In this document: positions 40,968 through 51,451 of the stretch, piece after piece
How positions within the stretch are numbered: position 1 is the first letter of the stretch
Layout: each line of letters opens with the position of its first letter
DNA from: Cutaneotrichosporon cavernicola
Lineage: Eukaryota; Basidiomycota; Tremellomycetes; Trichosporonales; Trichosporonaceae
NCBI RefSeq assembly: GCF_030864355.1
Contig: NC_083397.1
Span: 124,001 to 188,000 of the forward strand
Direction of reading: 5' to 3'
Length of the DNA stretch: 64,000 nt
Position numbers and translations under genes: made by a program
The notes under the pieces: generated by a model
What the model was told of the DNA's origin: nothing
Database searches by the model: none
What the model saw: the letters and a program-made list of their open reading frames with translations, nothing else

Positions 40968-43920
40968 ATGCACGGCCCTCAGCATCAGGTATGTCCGTCT
41001 CCTCTTCCCCTCATTCCCCGTGATACCAAGCGACTATCCCTTCCCCCACCACCCTCCTGCCGCTAGAAGCTTATCTTGGCAGGCAATGAATCGCCGCGTC
41101 TCTGGCGGTCAGGTTCCTCAGCAAGCCAATCTCCAGAACCTCGGCGTAAACCCCGCCCCGCCCAGCCAGCCCCACTCCAACGCCTCTCATCCTCACGGTC
41201 AGGCTAACTCGCACCCTCATCCCGGCCACCCGTCGCTGTCGCCGACCCGCCTGGACCTCGCCGCCCTCTTCCCCGCCGCCCAAATCGACAGCAACAATGG
41301 CCCAAACCCGACTGAGTACTACAATGCCCGTATGCTGCCGGGGTACCAGCAAGGCCTGCCTACGCAGTCGGGGGCGCAGGGAGGACGAGGCCGCCGATCC
41401 GAGGATGCGGTTGCAGCCGCACTAGGGATGCACACAGCGGCTCCCACGCACCCATCCAACCCACCCCAACTCCAGATGCACCGTCACAGTCCGGGGGCGA
41501 TGGCGCGCAGCCCGAGCGCTTCCGGCGTTATGGTGGAGGACGACCCCGTCAAGCCTTTCCTTGACGGCTTCGCGGCGGCAGTCAACGAACCGACACAGCG
41601 CGCAATGTGGACCGAGCTTATCAAGCTCAAGACCAAGAGTCTCGAGCATGCCATTGCCGACGCCCGCGCCCGCGAGCGCACCGCCGAGGTCACACTCCTC
41701 AAGCTGCAGCAGGGCATCCGTTCGATCAACCAGAACCGCCAAAGCTTGCAAGTCGGCGGATTCCAACAGGGTGCCAACTACAGCAACTTCCCCCTGGTCG
41801 CTCATGCCCGCTCCCCCGCTGTTGAACCCCAACAGGGCTTCCCAGAGGCCGTGCCTAACGTTACCATGCCACCTCCCCAGCAGCCCCAGCAACCCCAGCA
41901 GCCCCAGCAGGCCCAGCAGCCCCAGCAGCCCCAGCAGGCCCAGCAGGCCCAGCCGCCTCCGCCGCAGCAACAACAACAACAAGTTCAACAACAGCTGAGT
42001 CAGCAACAACAGGCGGCACAATTCAGCAACGAGCTTGGGCCGATGACGATGTCACCATTCGACCTGGAAGCCATGCTCCAAGGCGCCGGGAACAGCCTCG
42101 ACAATCTCTTCGCCTGGCTTCCCGACAACGGCGCGACCGACATGCCGAAGACCGCGAACCCGGCAGACCTCCTTGTCGGTGGCGAGCTGATGATGCCGAT
42201 GGGTTCGTCTATAACGGACGGCCCGACGCCAATCACCCCGGCGTCACCACCCATCAAGCGGCCCCACTCTCCCGAGAGCGACGAGTCGCCAGCCGCACCA
42301 CCAGCAAAAAAGGGCAAGGTGCGTGGTGAGAAGAAACTCGTGATTGAGCAGCATGCGTGCTGCCAACAGTGCGGTACGACGATTGCGCGTGTGCTCATCC
42401 GCGCACCCAAGAGCGCTATTCCGTCGCCGATCAGCGTCGAGTTTCGGTGTCCCGACTGCACCGGGGTGCACCAGCCACCAACGTTCGACCCGCATGCGGC
42501 AATGGGTTCGGGGCCAGCGATAGGCAGCACGGAGACGCGCAAGCGCATGCGCACGGCGATGGAGGACGACGACATGCTCAGCGACGACCCGTCGCGTCGT
42601 CGCTGTTTCTGCGACGTGTGCCAGCGCGTCGTGTGTGTCGGGCAGGTGGTGGGTGGCCCTGAGCGCCAGCCTCTCGGCAACATGACTGAGATCGTGTGCG
42701 CCTCCTGTGATTCCAAGTACCAGCGGTGTACGGACTGCGGTGGCGGCGGAGGGCCACGTGTCGGCATCGGCAAGTGGCGCCTCAAGCAGGTGTTCCAGGT
42801 CGGCCGCAAGACTTGCTCTCTCTCGCACAACCGCTTGGGCGACCGACCACGCGAGATTGGTGTACATGTAACTCCCTCCGACTTTACCCCCGAGCAGCTC
42901 AAGGAGGTTGTCGCGCGCTGCAAGACACTGTGGACAGAGAAGACGCTCAGCCGCTTGGCCGTGCCAGAAATGTTAGAGTAAGTCCGCTTGCCAAAGACGT
43001 CGTCGTTTAGCTGACTCCAGAATCGACTTGCCGCCACACATCACCAACCCGCTGCGTAATTACAACGACGTCGAGAACATTGTGCACCGCTGTTGGCCTT
43101 CGCGCGAGGCCATGATCCGCGCCGAGGGCGCCGACCCCGCTCGCTTCAAGCGCCTCTTAGGGCTGACGTGGGCACATGCGCGCAGCCGGCGCAGCGTGCG
43201 CACTGTCGACATCGAAGAGCAGTATGCACACCACCAACAGGCCGATGACGACAATGTCAGCACGGTGCTAGCGAATGTCAAGCGCAGTGAGTCGGCTGAG
43301 CAACCTGTTGGACACAGCTGACATCAGCCACCGCAGTGATCCCACCTGGGTCCGAGCTGATCGGGATGTGGGGTGGCGAGTGGGACATGGACAGTGGCTC
43401 GCTACTCGTCTCGACGCTTATCCCGTTCGAGGGCACCGATGGAGAGGACCACTCGGCCTTATCAGTAGGCGAGCTCATCACCAAGGTCCAACAACTACAG
43501 CAAGCCATGAACGAGCAGCGCACGACCGAGGCGGCCGTGGCGGGTTGCAAGTCCGAGCTCGTTCGTCCCTGCGAGCACCTGTGGGTCGTCAGCGGAGGCT
43601 CAATGCCGCTCATCCGTGAGCGCATGGCCGACATCCTTGTGCGCAAGCGCTCCTTTGTCCACGTCGAGGAGTACCTCACGCGTCACCCGGACTTTGTCAA
43701 CGCTCTCAAGGCCCGACCCGCCGGCCTGCACCCCGAGCAGCACGAGCCCCTACCTCACCAAGTCGAGAAGGACCACATGTACCGAGGCCCCGGGCCACTC
43801 GTGCTGGTCCGTTGGCTGGGGAAGGACTATGACGCACAAAAGATCCTGGAGATCAAGCAGATGGAGTTTGGAGGCAGCAAGGCCAAGAAGCTCAAGAAGA
43901 TGCCGAAGAGCAAGGTGTAG
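40968..43920 (+). CDS. Gln/Pro-rich nuclear-type protein with Cys-rich Zn-knuckle region, unknown
   Basis: 924 aa after splicing. Exons: 40968-40988 (7 codons, MHGPQHQ), 41083-42977, 43021-43286, 43328-43920. Disordered N-terminus; a conserved-looking helix near residue 185 (PFLDGFAAAVNEPTQRAMW); a PQQ/QQ tract near 270-310 (CCCCAGCAG repeats at about 41876-41950); basic nuclear-type signal PAKKGKVRGEKK near 415. From ~430 comes a Cys-rich module: CCQQCG, CPDC, CFCDVC, CASCDSKYQRCTDCGGGGG. A folded C-terminal region follows with KTLWTEKTLSRL and, after intron 3, ELIGMWGGEWDMDSGSLLVST and a Lys-rich end. The layout suggests a transcription or chromatin factor. No named family is recognised. 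Exon 4 could start at 43342 instead (next AG), five residues shorter. Confidence 0.8.
41876..41950 (+). repeat. CCCCAGCAG tandem repeats coding PQQ
   Basis: About seven CCCCAGCAG and CCCAGCAGG-type units in the Gln-rich domain of the Zn-knuckle protein gene. Confidence 0.75.
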
Positions 43921-44085
43921 TCGCGGAGCAGCAATGGGGCGGGATAGGGTGACGAGCTGTGGGTGTTGGGATCCTACAACCTACAACATGATTGAAGCAT
44001 TGTAACTGTGTATGTACAGACAAACTCCTCCCACCGCCGTGTTCAGAGTCCTGCATATTCAAGCTCCTAAATTAAAACTAACCAA

Positions 44086-45070
44086 CTAACTAGTTGAAAT
44101 CGACGACTTGATGAACTTGTACATATCATTCATGTCCACGCCCTCATCAAAGTCGAACAGGTGGTCAGCACCCTCAATAAGCTCGAGCTCAACAGGCAAG
44201 CCCGCGGCCTCAGCAGCCTTGGCGACCTCCTCGCTCTGCCGCGGCGGCACTTTATCGTCGAGCCTTTGGATCAGCCCCCTTCAAACTCTGTACTCACGTC
44301 CCATGGGTAATGTACGTCGGCGGGAGGACAAACTTGCCGCTTCCGATACCAGCCGCGATACGGAAACTGGCCGGCGACACGCCCGCCCCATCGAGGAGGA
44401 GCTGCTGCTCAATAGCCTCCTGCACCATGTAGTGATACATCTGGCTCCTGGCGTCGGTGGGAAGAGAGTAGGACGTCTTGGGAGCGCTCGGGTCGAGGTA
44501 CGGGTACAGCGGGATGCGGTCGATCTCGTAGCCGAGGTATGAGACGGCTTGTGTGAGCATTCCTCAAGCGAGAGACTCACGGTGCTGCGGCGTCGTCCAG
44601 AACTTGTCCGTAATGTCCGTAATCGGATAGATAGCTGCACAAGCCGCCGGATGCGCCGGTGGCTCAATCCCACACTCCTTGAACCCAATCCCCGAAGCGA
44701 GCATGAGTGCCAGCCATCCCCCCGCACTTCCACCCGAGACGACGAGCTTGCTCTGGTCGACCCTGTCACCCGTCTCGCTCGCGAATGCCGGAGAACGGAG
44801 ATACTCGATACATGCCTTGATGTCGGCCAAAATACCCGGAAGACGGGTCTGCGGGGCGAGGCGATAGTCGGCTGTCACCACACAGAAGCCGTGTTTCGCG
44901 GACGCGGTCTGGATGTGCGGCGGCATCACTTTACGGAAACCTTGGAGGAGTCCGCCGCCATGGAACCATACTAGGATTGGCGCTTTGCCTGTGCCGGGTG
45001 GGAGAGAGTAGTCGAGCCCAATGTCGACGCCGTCGGGAGAGGCATAGGTGACCGTCTTGAATTCTGCCAT
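44086..45070 (-). CDS. Alpha/beta hydrolase (HSL-like esterase)
   Basis: 305 aa after splicing. Minus-strand exons: 45070-44581, 44547-44298, 44263-44086; phases agree. The oxyanion motif WFHGGGLLQG is near residue 37, then VVTADYRLAPQTRLPG, the nucleophile elbow VVSGGSAGGWLA near 112 (G-x-S-x-G), a late acid candidate around THGTLDDKVPP near 250, and the catalytic His in EGADHLFDFDEG near 280. This is the pattern of hormone-sensitive-lipase-like serine esterases acting on short acyl esters; substrate unknown. Intron 2 was ended at CCAAAG so that the acid motif stays in frame. Convergent with the Zn-knuckle gene (165 bp). Confidence 0.9.
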
Positions 45071-45712
45071 GGTGGAGTCGAGAAGTGAGTGATATGAGAA
45101 ATGACCTCACGACCGTCCTGGGTTTCGTTCTCGCATTCTCTAGCCTCTAGCCGTGGTGGGCGATGACGTCGGGTATTCCCGGTGCTCCACATTGTTCTCA
45201 CGCTGTATGCATCGTCTTGAGCACTCTCGCTTGGACTGCGCTTCAAGCTATGCCTCGTAATCAGAATGCAGCTCAATCTCTATTTCTTGAGACGAGGCGT
45301 CATTGTTTTGCATCGTTTGAATCGGGGGAACGGTGTCGGTGGCGCTTGTGCTGCGATGGTGATTGCCGAGATCACCGAACATGCTCACCTCAGCATCTAG
45401 TTGCCTTTTGGCATCCAACTCTGATGCTCTCACGTCAGCTGAGATGTGGACGCAGCTCCCTCACCTCACTCAGCTCACTCGACACAGCTCTTACCTCAAC
45501 ATTCTCATATCCCGCTCTACATCTCCTCGTCGCCATATCTCGCATTTCCTCGCCACCAAGCCGCGGAATGCCGAGTGGGCATCTGAGCATTTGAGCATTT
45601 GAGCATTTGAGCCGGGTCATGACCGATCGCCACCGCCGCCCACCGATAACAGAGCGGTGCCATATCGCTCACTATTTTAATCGACTCCTTGTCCTCGCTC
45701 TCCCCATCCAAC
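45071..45712. other. Gap with possible small coiled-coil gene on the minus strand
   Basis: Two minus-strand frames (45620-45435 and 45433-45248) look protein-like, with a coiled-coil piece SELDAKRQLDAEVSMFG in the second, ending at 45248, and are separated by GT/AG signals I could not phase properly. A TTTGAGCA tandem repeat at about 45588-45610 lies at the possible start. The rest is the divergent promoter of the hydrolase and aldolase genes. Confidence 0.35.
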
Positions 45713-46701
45713 ATGCTTACCCAAACTGTCACCCAGCCTACACTCACCCTCCGTCCCGAGCCTACAGTGGTACAGGAAGAAGAGGACATTGCAAAGTTCG
45801 ACTATGGACCGCCTCCACCCACATTCGAGGACAAGCACGAGGAGCGCAAATACCTCAAGGAACGGCTGGCACTTGCGTACCGCGTCCTCTCGCGCGAGTG
45901 TAACCCCGAAGGCTCAGCCGGTCATCTGAGCGTGCGCGACCCCGTCGACCCGGCTTGTTTCTGGGTACGTCTCCCCCAACCTTACCTCATGTCCTGTTTG
46001 CGCTCTACTGATACAAGGTTAATCCCTTTGGCCTTCACTTTTCGCGAATGACCGCCTCCGACCTCCTGTTGGTCGACCACGCTGGCCGCGTCGTCGGGGG
46101 TGGTAGGCGGGGGAAGCAGACGTATAACGCAGCGGCTTTCGTGATCCACTCGGCGATCCACGAGGCGCGTCCAGACGTCGCGGCCGTCGTGCACGCCCAC
46201 ACGCCGCACGGTAAGGCGTTCAGCACCCTCGGTCGTTCGCTGCCCTTCTATACCCAGGACAGCGCCGTGTTCTGGAACGACTGCGCGCTGTATGCTGCCC
46301 ACGGCGGGGTTGTGCTTAGTGCCAAGGAGAGTGGCGAGATTGTTGGCGCCCTCGGTAAGAAGAAGACTGTGATTCTTCAGAACCATGGCCTGCTCGCTGC
46401 GGGGGGGAGTATCGAGAGCGCTGTGGCGTGGTTCATGCTGTGAGTCGGAGAGAAAAAGTGGCTGCTGATATCAGGCTCGAGAACGAGTGCCGCTGCGTAC
46501 TGGCGGCCGAGTCTGCCGCTGCCATGACTGGTCGTCCACCCGTGACGATCTCGCCGTCTGTCGCCGAGTTTACGTGGCGCGAGACTGGGAGCGAGGAGGC
46601 CGGCCGCTTCGAGGCCCTGCCATTCGTGAGTGGATTGTCTGGCGGAGCTGATGCAGTTCGACCTCGTCGAGGAGGAGAGCGGGGGCGCGTACCGCGACTA
46701 G
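45713..46701 (+). CDS. Class II aldolase/adducin family protein
   Basis: 289 aa after splicing. Exons: 45713-45964, 46018-46439, 46475-46625, 46657-46701. After a flexible acidic N-terminus come the family landmarks: ECNPEGSAGHLSVRDP near residue 63, ARPDVAAVVHAHTPHGKAF near 133 with the metal-binding His pair (HAHTPHG), and VILQNHGLLAAGGSIESAV near 205 with another metal His. Family members such as fuculose-phosphate aldolase use Zn2+, but fungal versions often have unassigned substrates. All splice phases agree. The last exon is short, ending GGAYRD. It is divergent from the alpha/beta hydrolase, 642 bp apart. Confidence 0.9.
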
Positions 46702-47749
46702 GCACGCCGGACGCGGTGTCGAAAGACCAGACCCGGCATTGACTGAGCTGGAGGGGCCCACACTACCCACGTGCCATATGCCTAGTCTATCCATAGCGTA
46801 GTGACTTTCGAGCGATGGATTGAGAGTGATGCCTCACAATTATCACCATTGGCAACCGAGTCGCCTTACGACCACTGACTGTCCACCTCTTGGCGTCGGG
46901 GTGAGGCGGCGTCGCAGCGTGGGTGAAAAGCTAAAGCCGTCTGGATACAACAAAATTAGCATAATTGATTGTTGACCAGACCCAGTTGCTGTTTATGTGT
47001 CGAGGAAACGCGAGGAGCAGGAACTCTGGCAGGAGCTTGGAACTGGAGGAGTGAGCCCCGGTAGTTTCAGTGCTTAGCAACAGAACAAGTCGGCGACACT
47101 GGCTTTCTTTACGGTCTAATGCGAACGGACCATAGGGCGTTCAGATTTTCTCGATCGTAGAACGAGTTTCACGCGCCGCGACGACCCCAAACATTATAAT
47201 GTCGCGAAGCGACATATCACAATGGCATTGTAACGACGACATGCAAGCGTGAACAGCTCACGCCATTGATACTGGTTCCTACACAACGTACCGCTTCATC
47301 AGATACTCACCTCGGGCCCTCTCAGAACCCAAAAACCCAAAATACTTTGCAGCTTGTGTTACAATCCAAAAGTCACGACCCCTTCTTTGACATGGCACAT
47401 TCCCGAACGACCAGATTCAGATTCCATCCGGCCAGCCCCGCCTTAGCCTGGGCCTGGCCCTGCCTGGCGTTTCACAACGTGACGAGAGTAGAGATCACAA
47501 CGCGCCTCACATCATCCCAGTCAACAGCCAGATACAACAACTGACGTACTCCTTCTCGGCACTTGCCCCTCCCTTGACTTTGGTCGCGACTGACTCACCC
47601 TGACCCAAAACGTCAGGCGACCAGAAGTACATAAAAGCCCCCCAGACTCACTCTTCATCCCCAGCTAAACCATCGCCTGGCGCGACACTGTACCTCTACC
47701 TCAATCCGCTTGACGTTCTTTATTCCTTACGCCTACACTCATTTCCAGC
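46702..47749. other. Intergenic gap, with TATA-like element before the CAP gene
   Basis: No gene supported. A TATA-like ATAAAAG at 47631-47637 lies about 115 bp before the CAP gene ATG, with a pyrimidine-rich run after it. Confidence 0.4.
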
Positions 47750-48715
47750 ATGACCAACCTCCTCTTCGTCGTACTCGCCACCCTGGCTGCCACCGCCAAC
47801 GCCAGTCCGGTCTGCCGGCCTAAGGCGTCCAAGTCTTCAGGCACTCCAGTGATGCCTGGCCCCTCCGCTTCTCCGACCGGCTCGGGGGACACCAGCGCCG
47901 CCCCATTGGCTTCGGTCTCTGTCTCTGTCTCGGCAGGCCCGAGTAGTAACCCCCCGCCCATGAGCTCGGGCATCCTTGCCGTGTCCTCGCCCCCAGCCCC
48001 GAGCGCTAGCGCCTCAGGCGTGGCTGCCAGCTCGGGCCCTGCTGGCCCCGGACCCTCTGCTCCAGTCGCACCCGCCGGTACCAACAAGAGCAAGCCGTGG
48101 CTCCCCGTCGACCCGCAGAACAACACCATCACGGCAAACCCTACGCCCGAGGACATTTCGGGTTCATCAGCCATCGCTTCTTGGCTCCTGCAGTATACCA
48201 ACACTGTGCGCGCGCAGTATGGTTCCGCGCCGGTGACGTGGGACGCATCGCTCGCTCAAAAGTCCGCGGACTGGACCAAGAACTGCAACTGGGAGCACCA
48301 GTGAGTTACCACTATCGGCTATTCTACCCCTCCCGTGTAGAGTCGGTCTGACACCAAGGGGCGACGACAACCTCTCGACCATGTCGTCGACCAACCCGGG
48401 CTTTGCCAAAGGCCAGCGCCTTGCTCGACATGTGGACTAACGAGTGGCCCCAGACCTTTGCGGGCGGCGACCCCGTTAATGGCAAGGTCGTCACGGTAAA
48501 CCACCTCACTGAGATGGTGTGGAAGGACACGACCTCCATTGGATGCAGCTGGAACCTCGGCTGCAAGGGCGGCGTTTTCGGCAACTGGGATAACTCTGTC
48601 TTCCTCTCCTGTGAGTTTTATTCAACAGCAAAGCTGACCCAAAGGCAAGCACGCCCCCGCGGGCAACATCTACGGCCAGGAGGGCGAGCAGGTCGGCAAC
48701 TTTATCCCCGGCTAA
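47750..48715 (+). CDS. Secreted CAP/PR-1 (SCP/TAPS) protein with an apparent frameshift
   Basis: Exon 1 47750-48300, intron 48301-48358, exon 2 48359-48610, intron 48611-48644, exon 3 48645-48715. Residues 1-19 form a signal peptide (MTNLLFVVLATLAATANAS). A Ser/Pro/Ala-rich stalk follows to ~125. The CAP domain then starts: WLLQYTNTVRAQYGSAPVTWD, CNWEHQ, DDNLSTMSS; then ALLDMWTNEW, HLTEMVWKDTTSIGC (CAP signature), and VFLSCKHAPAGNIYG. The frame of exon 2 changes between AAA (48408-48410) and GCC (48412): one extra G at 48411 would break the protein 11 codons later. Either a sequence error or a disabled gene. Without it the product would be like yeast Pry proteins, which bind sterols and are secreted. 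Confidence 0.7.
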
Positions 48716-48865
48716 GCTTTGGGTGCACGGCACATTCTTCGACGGGTGGCCTGGCGCCCCCAGCAGCGTTAGATTGCATGTATTCTTTGCCCTTCGCTTT
48801 ACAGTCTGCTTCCTCAACTTTGTACACACAACACGCCATCTGCCTGTTCCCTCGTCGCTGTTGGG

Positions 48866-50770
48866 CTACAACTTGGCGTTCACCTTGATCTCGAGCAAGG
48901 GGTTGGTGTCGCCTGCGAAGAGAATCTTCTTGTCCCACGCCGTCTCTTCGCGCCAGTCTCCAGGCTCGCGGTGCAGGCGGAAGATGTGGTGCTTGCCGAC
49001 AAACCGACGCGCGATCTCTGTAGCAACCGGGTCGCTGTCGCGTTGCGCATCGGCCACCAGCAGCGTGGCACAGATGATGTCGCCGAGCTGCCAGAGAATG
49101 TGGCGGCCACGCGACACAGCCTCGTCGAAGCTCACACGTCCCACCGTGTCGCGGGTGCGCGCCCAGGCGCTCCGGATCGCCGCCTTCTCCTCCGTGAGGG
49201 CGTTGATTGCAGTACCAAGCGAAAGAGCGTGTTCGATCCACTCAGTCAGCGTCTCGGTGACGGCCTTGCCGCTCTTGCCGCGCAGCACCTTGACCGTGTC
49301 GGTTGAGAGCACGTCGGTCGTGCCCTCCCAGATTGGGAGGACGTTGATATCACGGAAGATGCGTGCGAGGTTCATCTCCTGGTTCTCCGTGTTCTCCATG
49401 TACCCCACGCCGCCGAGGCTCTCCATGCACTCCTGCCCACCCCAAACGGCGTGCTTGGCAGTGTACGCCTTGGCAATCGGGGTGGTGATGCGCACAAGCG
49501 CGCTCACAGCTCCAGGGTCGCGCGGGATGATAGGCGCATGTGGCGACGTCGGGTGGTCATCAGCGCCCACGATCGCCGCCACAAAGTGTGTCAGTAGCGT
49601 GTCGGCGCGGAGCATGACAGCCACGCCGGAGAGAGACTTGGCGAACAGCGGCACCTCACGGAGGAGGTTCTCGGGTGCCTTCTTGGATGGGAACGTGCGG
49701 ACACGCGCAAACGAGCGTACAATAGCCAGGCAACGCCCAAGTTGCCCGGCCGAGTCGATGGCATTGTGCAGGCGCGTGATGTTGAGCACGGTCGAGATCT
49801 GCGCGACGCCGCGGCCTTCCTCGCCGACGAGCCATGCACGCATACCCTTGAGTTCAAGCTCGGCAGTGGGCACCGTCTTGGTGCCGAGCTTGTTCTTGAG
49901 ACGCTGAATGCGGATGCCATTCATCTCCTCGCGCCCATTGACATACTTGCGCGTCGGAGCGAAGAAGCACGAAAGTCTACCACTGTCGTCGGTCTTTGCG
50001 AGGAAGAGGACACAGCCACAGTCCGTTGCAGAAGAGAACCACTTGAATCCGTCCACCTTCCACGGTCCAAGCTGGTTGCCGTCAATGTCCGTGGCTGACG
50101 TGTCAGGCCCAGCTCGAATGGCGACCGTTTCCGTGCCGGCCACGTCGGACCCGCCGGCGCGCTCCGTCATCCACTGGCCCGACGTCCACGCGTATGCAGG
50201 GTCGCGGGACATGAGGCGGGCGAGCGCGTTGTCAAACACCTTGCGGCGTACGTCCTGCAGCTCGGCGGGATATCCCGGCGCAGGGCCGTCCTTGAGCATC
50301 TCCCGCAGGAGAACGGCGATCGCTCCGTCCTGCATCGCGCTGGGGCACGTCACGAGCGCCGCGTTACCGCACCACAGGTACAGCCGGAGGGCCTGGTACA
50401 CGCGTGAGTAGGCGGCGAGTTCATGCTCGTAGCCAGTCGGGACGATGCCAGCGCGAAGCCCAAAATCCTGCAACTTCTTCCACCCATCAGAGGTCACGAG
50501 GGAGTTGGGCTGGGGGCTTCCAAAGGCGGTGAACCCCGAGCCCGCGATGTAGGGGAGGTCGTGCTCGGCGTTGGTGATCCAGGCCGTGATATCGGGCGTG
50601 ATCACGTCAGCGGCAAAGGAGCGCAGCTTGGGCGCCAGAGACGCGGCGAGGCTGGGTGGGAGGAAGAGGCCGGCGGCACGTGCCAGGCCCGTGTCCTCGT
50701 CCCACTGGTTCAGGATGATGGGCTGGACTTGGAAGAAGCCCGTCGTACTCGTTGCGGCAGTGGGAGGCAT
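48866..50770 (-). CDS. Acyl-CoA dehydrogenase, AidB-like
   Basis: Single exon, 634 aa. The N-terminal helical domain has YLWCGNAALVTCPSAMQDG. The FAD/substrate loop TSGQWMTERAGGSDVAGTET is near residue 203, typical of the AidB/DNA-alkylation-response branch. GPWKVDGFKWFSSATD follows, then RLKNKLGTKTVPTAELELKG near 310. The flavin-binding C-terminal piece includes VWGGQECMESLGGVGYMENT and LPIWEGTTDVLSTD (about 455-500). A C-terminal helical extension ends in WDKKILF. Fungal homologs are often larger than mitochondrial acyl-CoA dehydrogenases, as here. No obvious mitochondrial presequence is seen; a peroxisomal signal is not clear (ends NAKL). Its physiological substrate is unknown. It is divergent from CYP505, sharing a 681-bp intergenic region. 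Confidence 0.92.
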   Translation of the reverse strand: MPPTAATSTTGFFQVQPIILNQWDEDTGLARAAGLFLPPSLAASLAPKLRSFAADVITPDITAWITNAEHDLPYIAGSGFTAFGSPQPNSLVTSDGWKKLQDFGLRAGIVPTGYEHELAAYSRVYQALRLYLWCGNAALVTCPSAMQDGAIAVLLREMLKDGPAPGYPAELQDVRRKVFDNALARLMSRDPAYAWTSGQWMTERAGGSDVAGTETVAIRAGPDTSATDIDGNQLGPWKVDGFKWFSSATDCGCVLFLAKTDDSGRLSCFFAPTRKYVNGREEMNGIRIQRLKNKLGTKTVPTAELELKGMRAWLVGEEGRGVAQISTVLNITRLHNAIDSAGQLGRCLAIVRSFARVRTFPSKKAPENLLREVPLFAKSLSGVAVMLRADTLLTHFVAAIVGADDHPTSPHAPIIPRDPGAVSALVRITTPIAKAYTAKHAVWGGQECMESLGGVGYMENTENQEMNLARIFRDINVLPIWEGTTDVLSTDTVKVLRGKSGKAVTETLTEWIEHALSLGTAINALTEEKAAIRSAWARTRDTVGRVSFDEAVSRGRHILWQLGDIICATLLVADAQRDSDPVATEIARRFVGKHHIFRLHREPGDWREETAWDKKILFAGDTNPLLEIKVNAKL

Positions 50771-51451
50771 GGTGGTTGCGTGGGTGTACTGAGAGAGAAT
50801 GTGTCAGAGGAGAGTCCGTAGCTTGGCAAGTCGTGGCAGTTGGCGACTATTCAATGCTAAATGTGTGAGATATAAGAGAGAGTGGGAAGGCTAGCTCATT
50901 TGAGAAGGTTAGTTCGATCCTTGAGTATCCATGAGGACTAAGAGTAGAACGGTGTTCGCCGCTTCATCGGATACGTTCACATCCGGTGGTCACACTAATC
51001 CACGTCACGTGCACGGCCATTGTAGCATCTTCCTAAACCAACTCATCCCCACGCTCACTCTCGGCATCCTCCGTTCACCTACCTGACCTGCTTAACCAAC
51101 TACCGAGCTATTGTGCGATGGTAGTCACGAGACTCGTAGACTGAACCACAGATGAGACAGACTTGTCGTGGGAGCGACATGCTAAACCCCACACACCTGT
51201 CATTGCGCGGCGACACAGGTGCGTGGGGCAACGTCATTTCCCCGTTCTGGCCGTCTCAGCTTGTGTCACTAGCCCTCGGCACTTGGCAGCTACATACGTG
51301 GATAGGCATAGTTTGCAACAGTTGTCGCCATGGCCACTAGCAAGTCCCGTTCGTTCTATCATCACTTGTTAAGCCTTGCTGGGCGCTGGGATAAAAGCCA
51401 TGCCTTCCTCATGCCTGGCTTTCTCACGGGCTTCTGACCCACTTACCCATC
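50771..51451. promoter_or_regulatory. Divergent promoter, acyl-CoA dehydrogenase and CYP505
   Basis: 681 bp with no gene. It carries a CACGTG E-box-type palindrome at 51006-51011 within CACGTCACGTGCAC, and a TATA-like ATAAAAG at 51391-51397, about 55 bp before the CYP505 start. Confidence 0.45.
51391..51397 (+). promoter_or_regulatory. TATA-like box of CYP505 gene
   Basis: ATAAAAG about 55 bp upstream of the CYP505 start at 51452. Confidence 0.45.

Noticed and set aside
40627..41082. Upstream extension of the Zn-knuckle gene
   Set aside because: Open by chance; the first exon at 40968 joins in frame through a regular intron.
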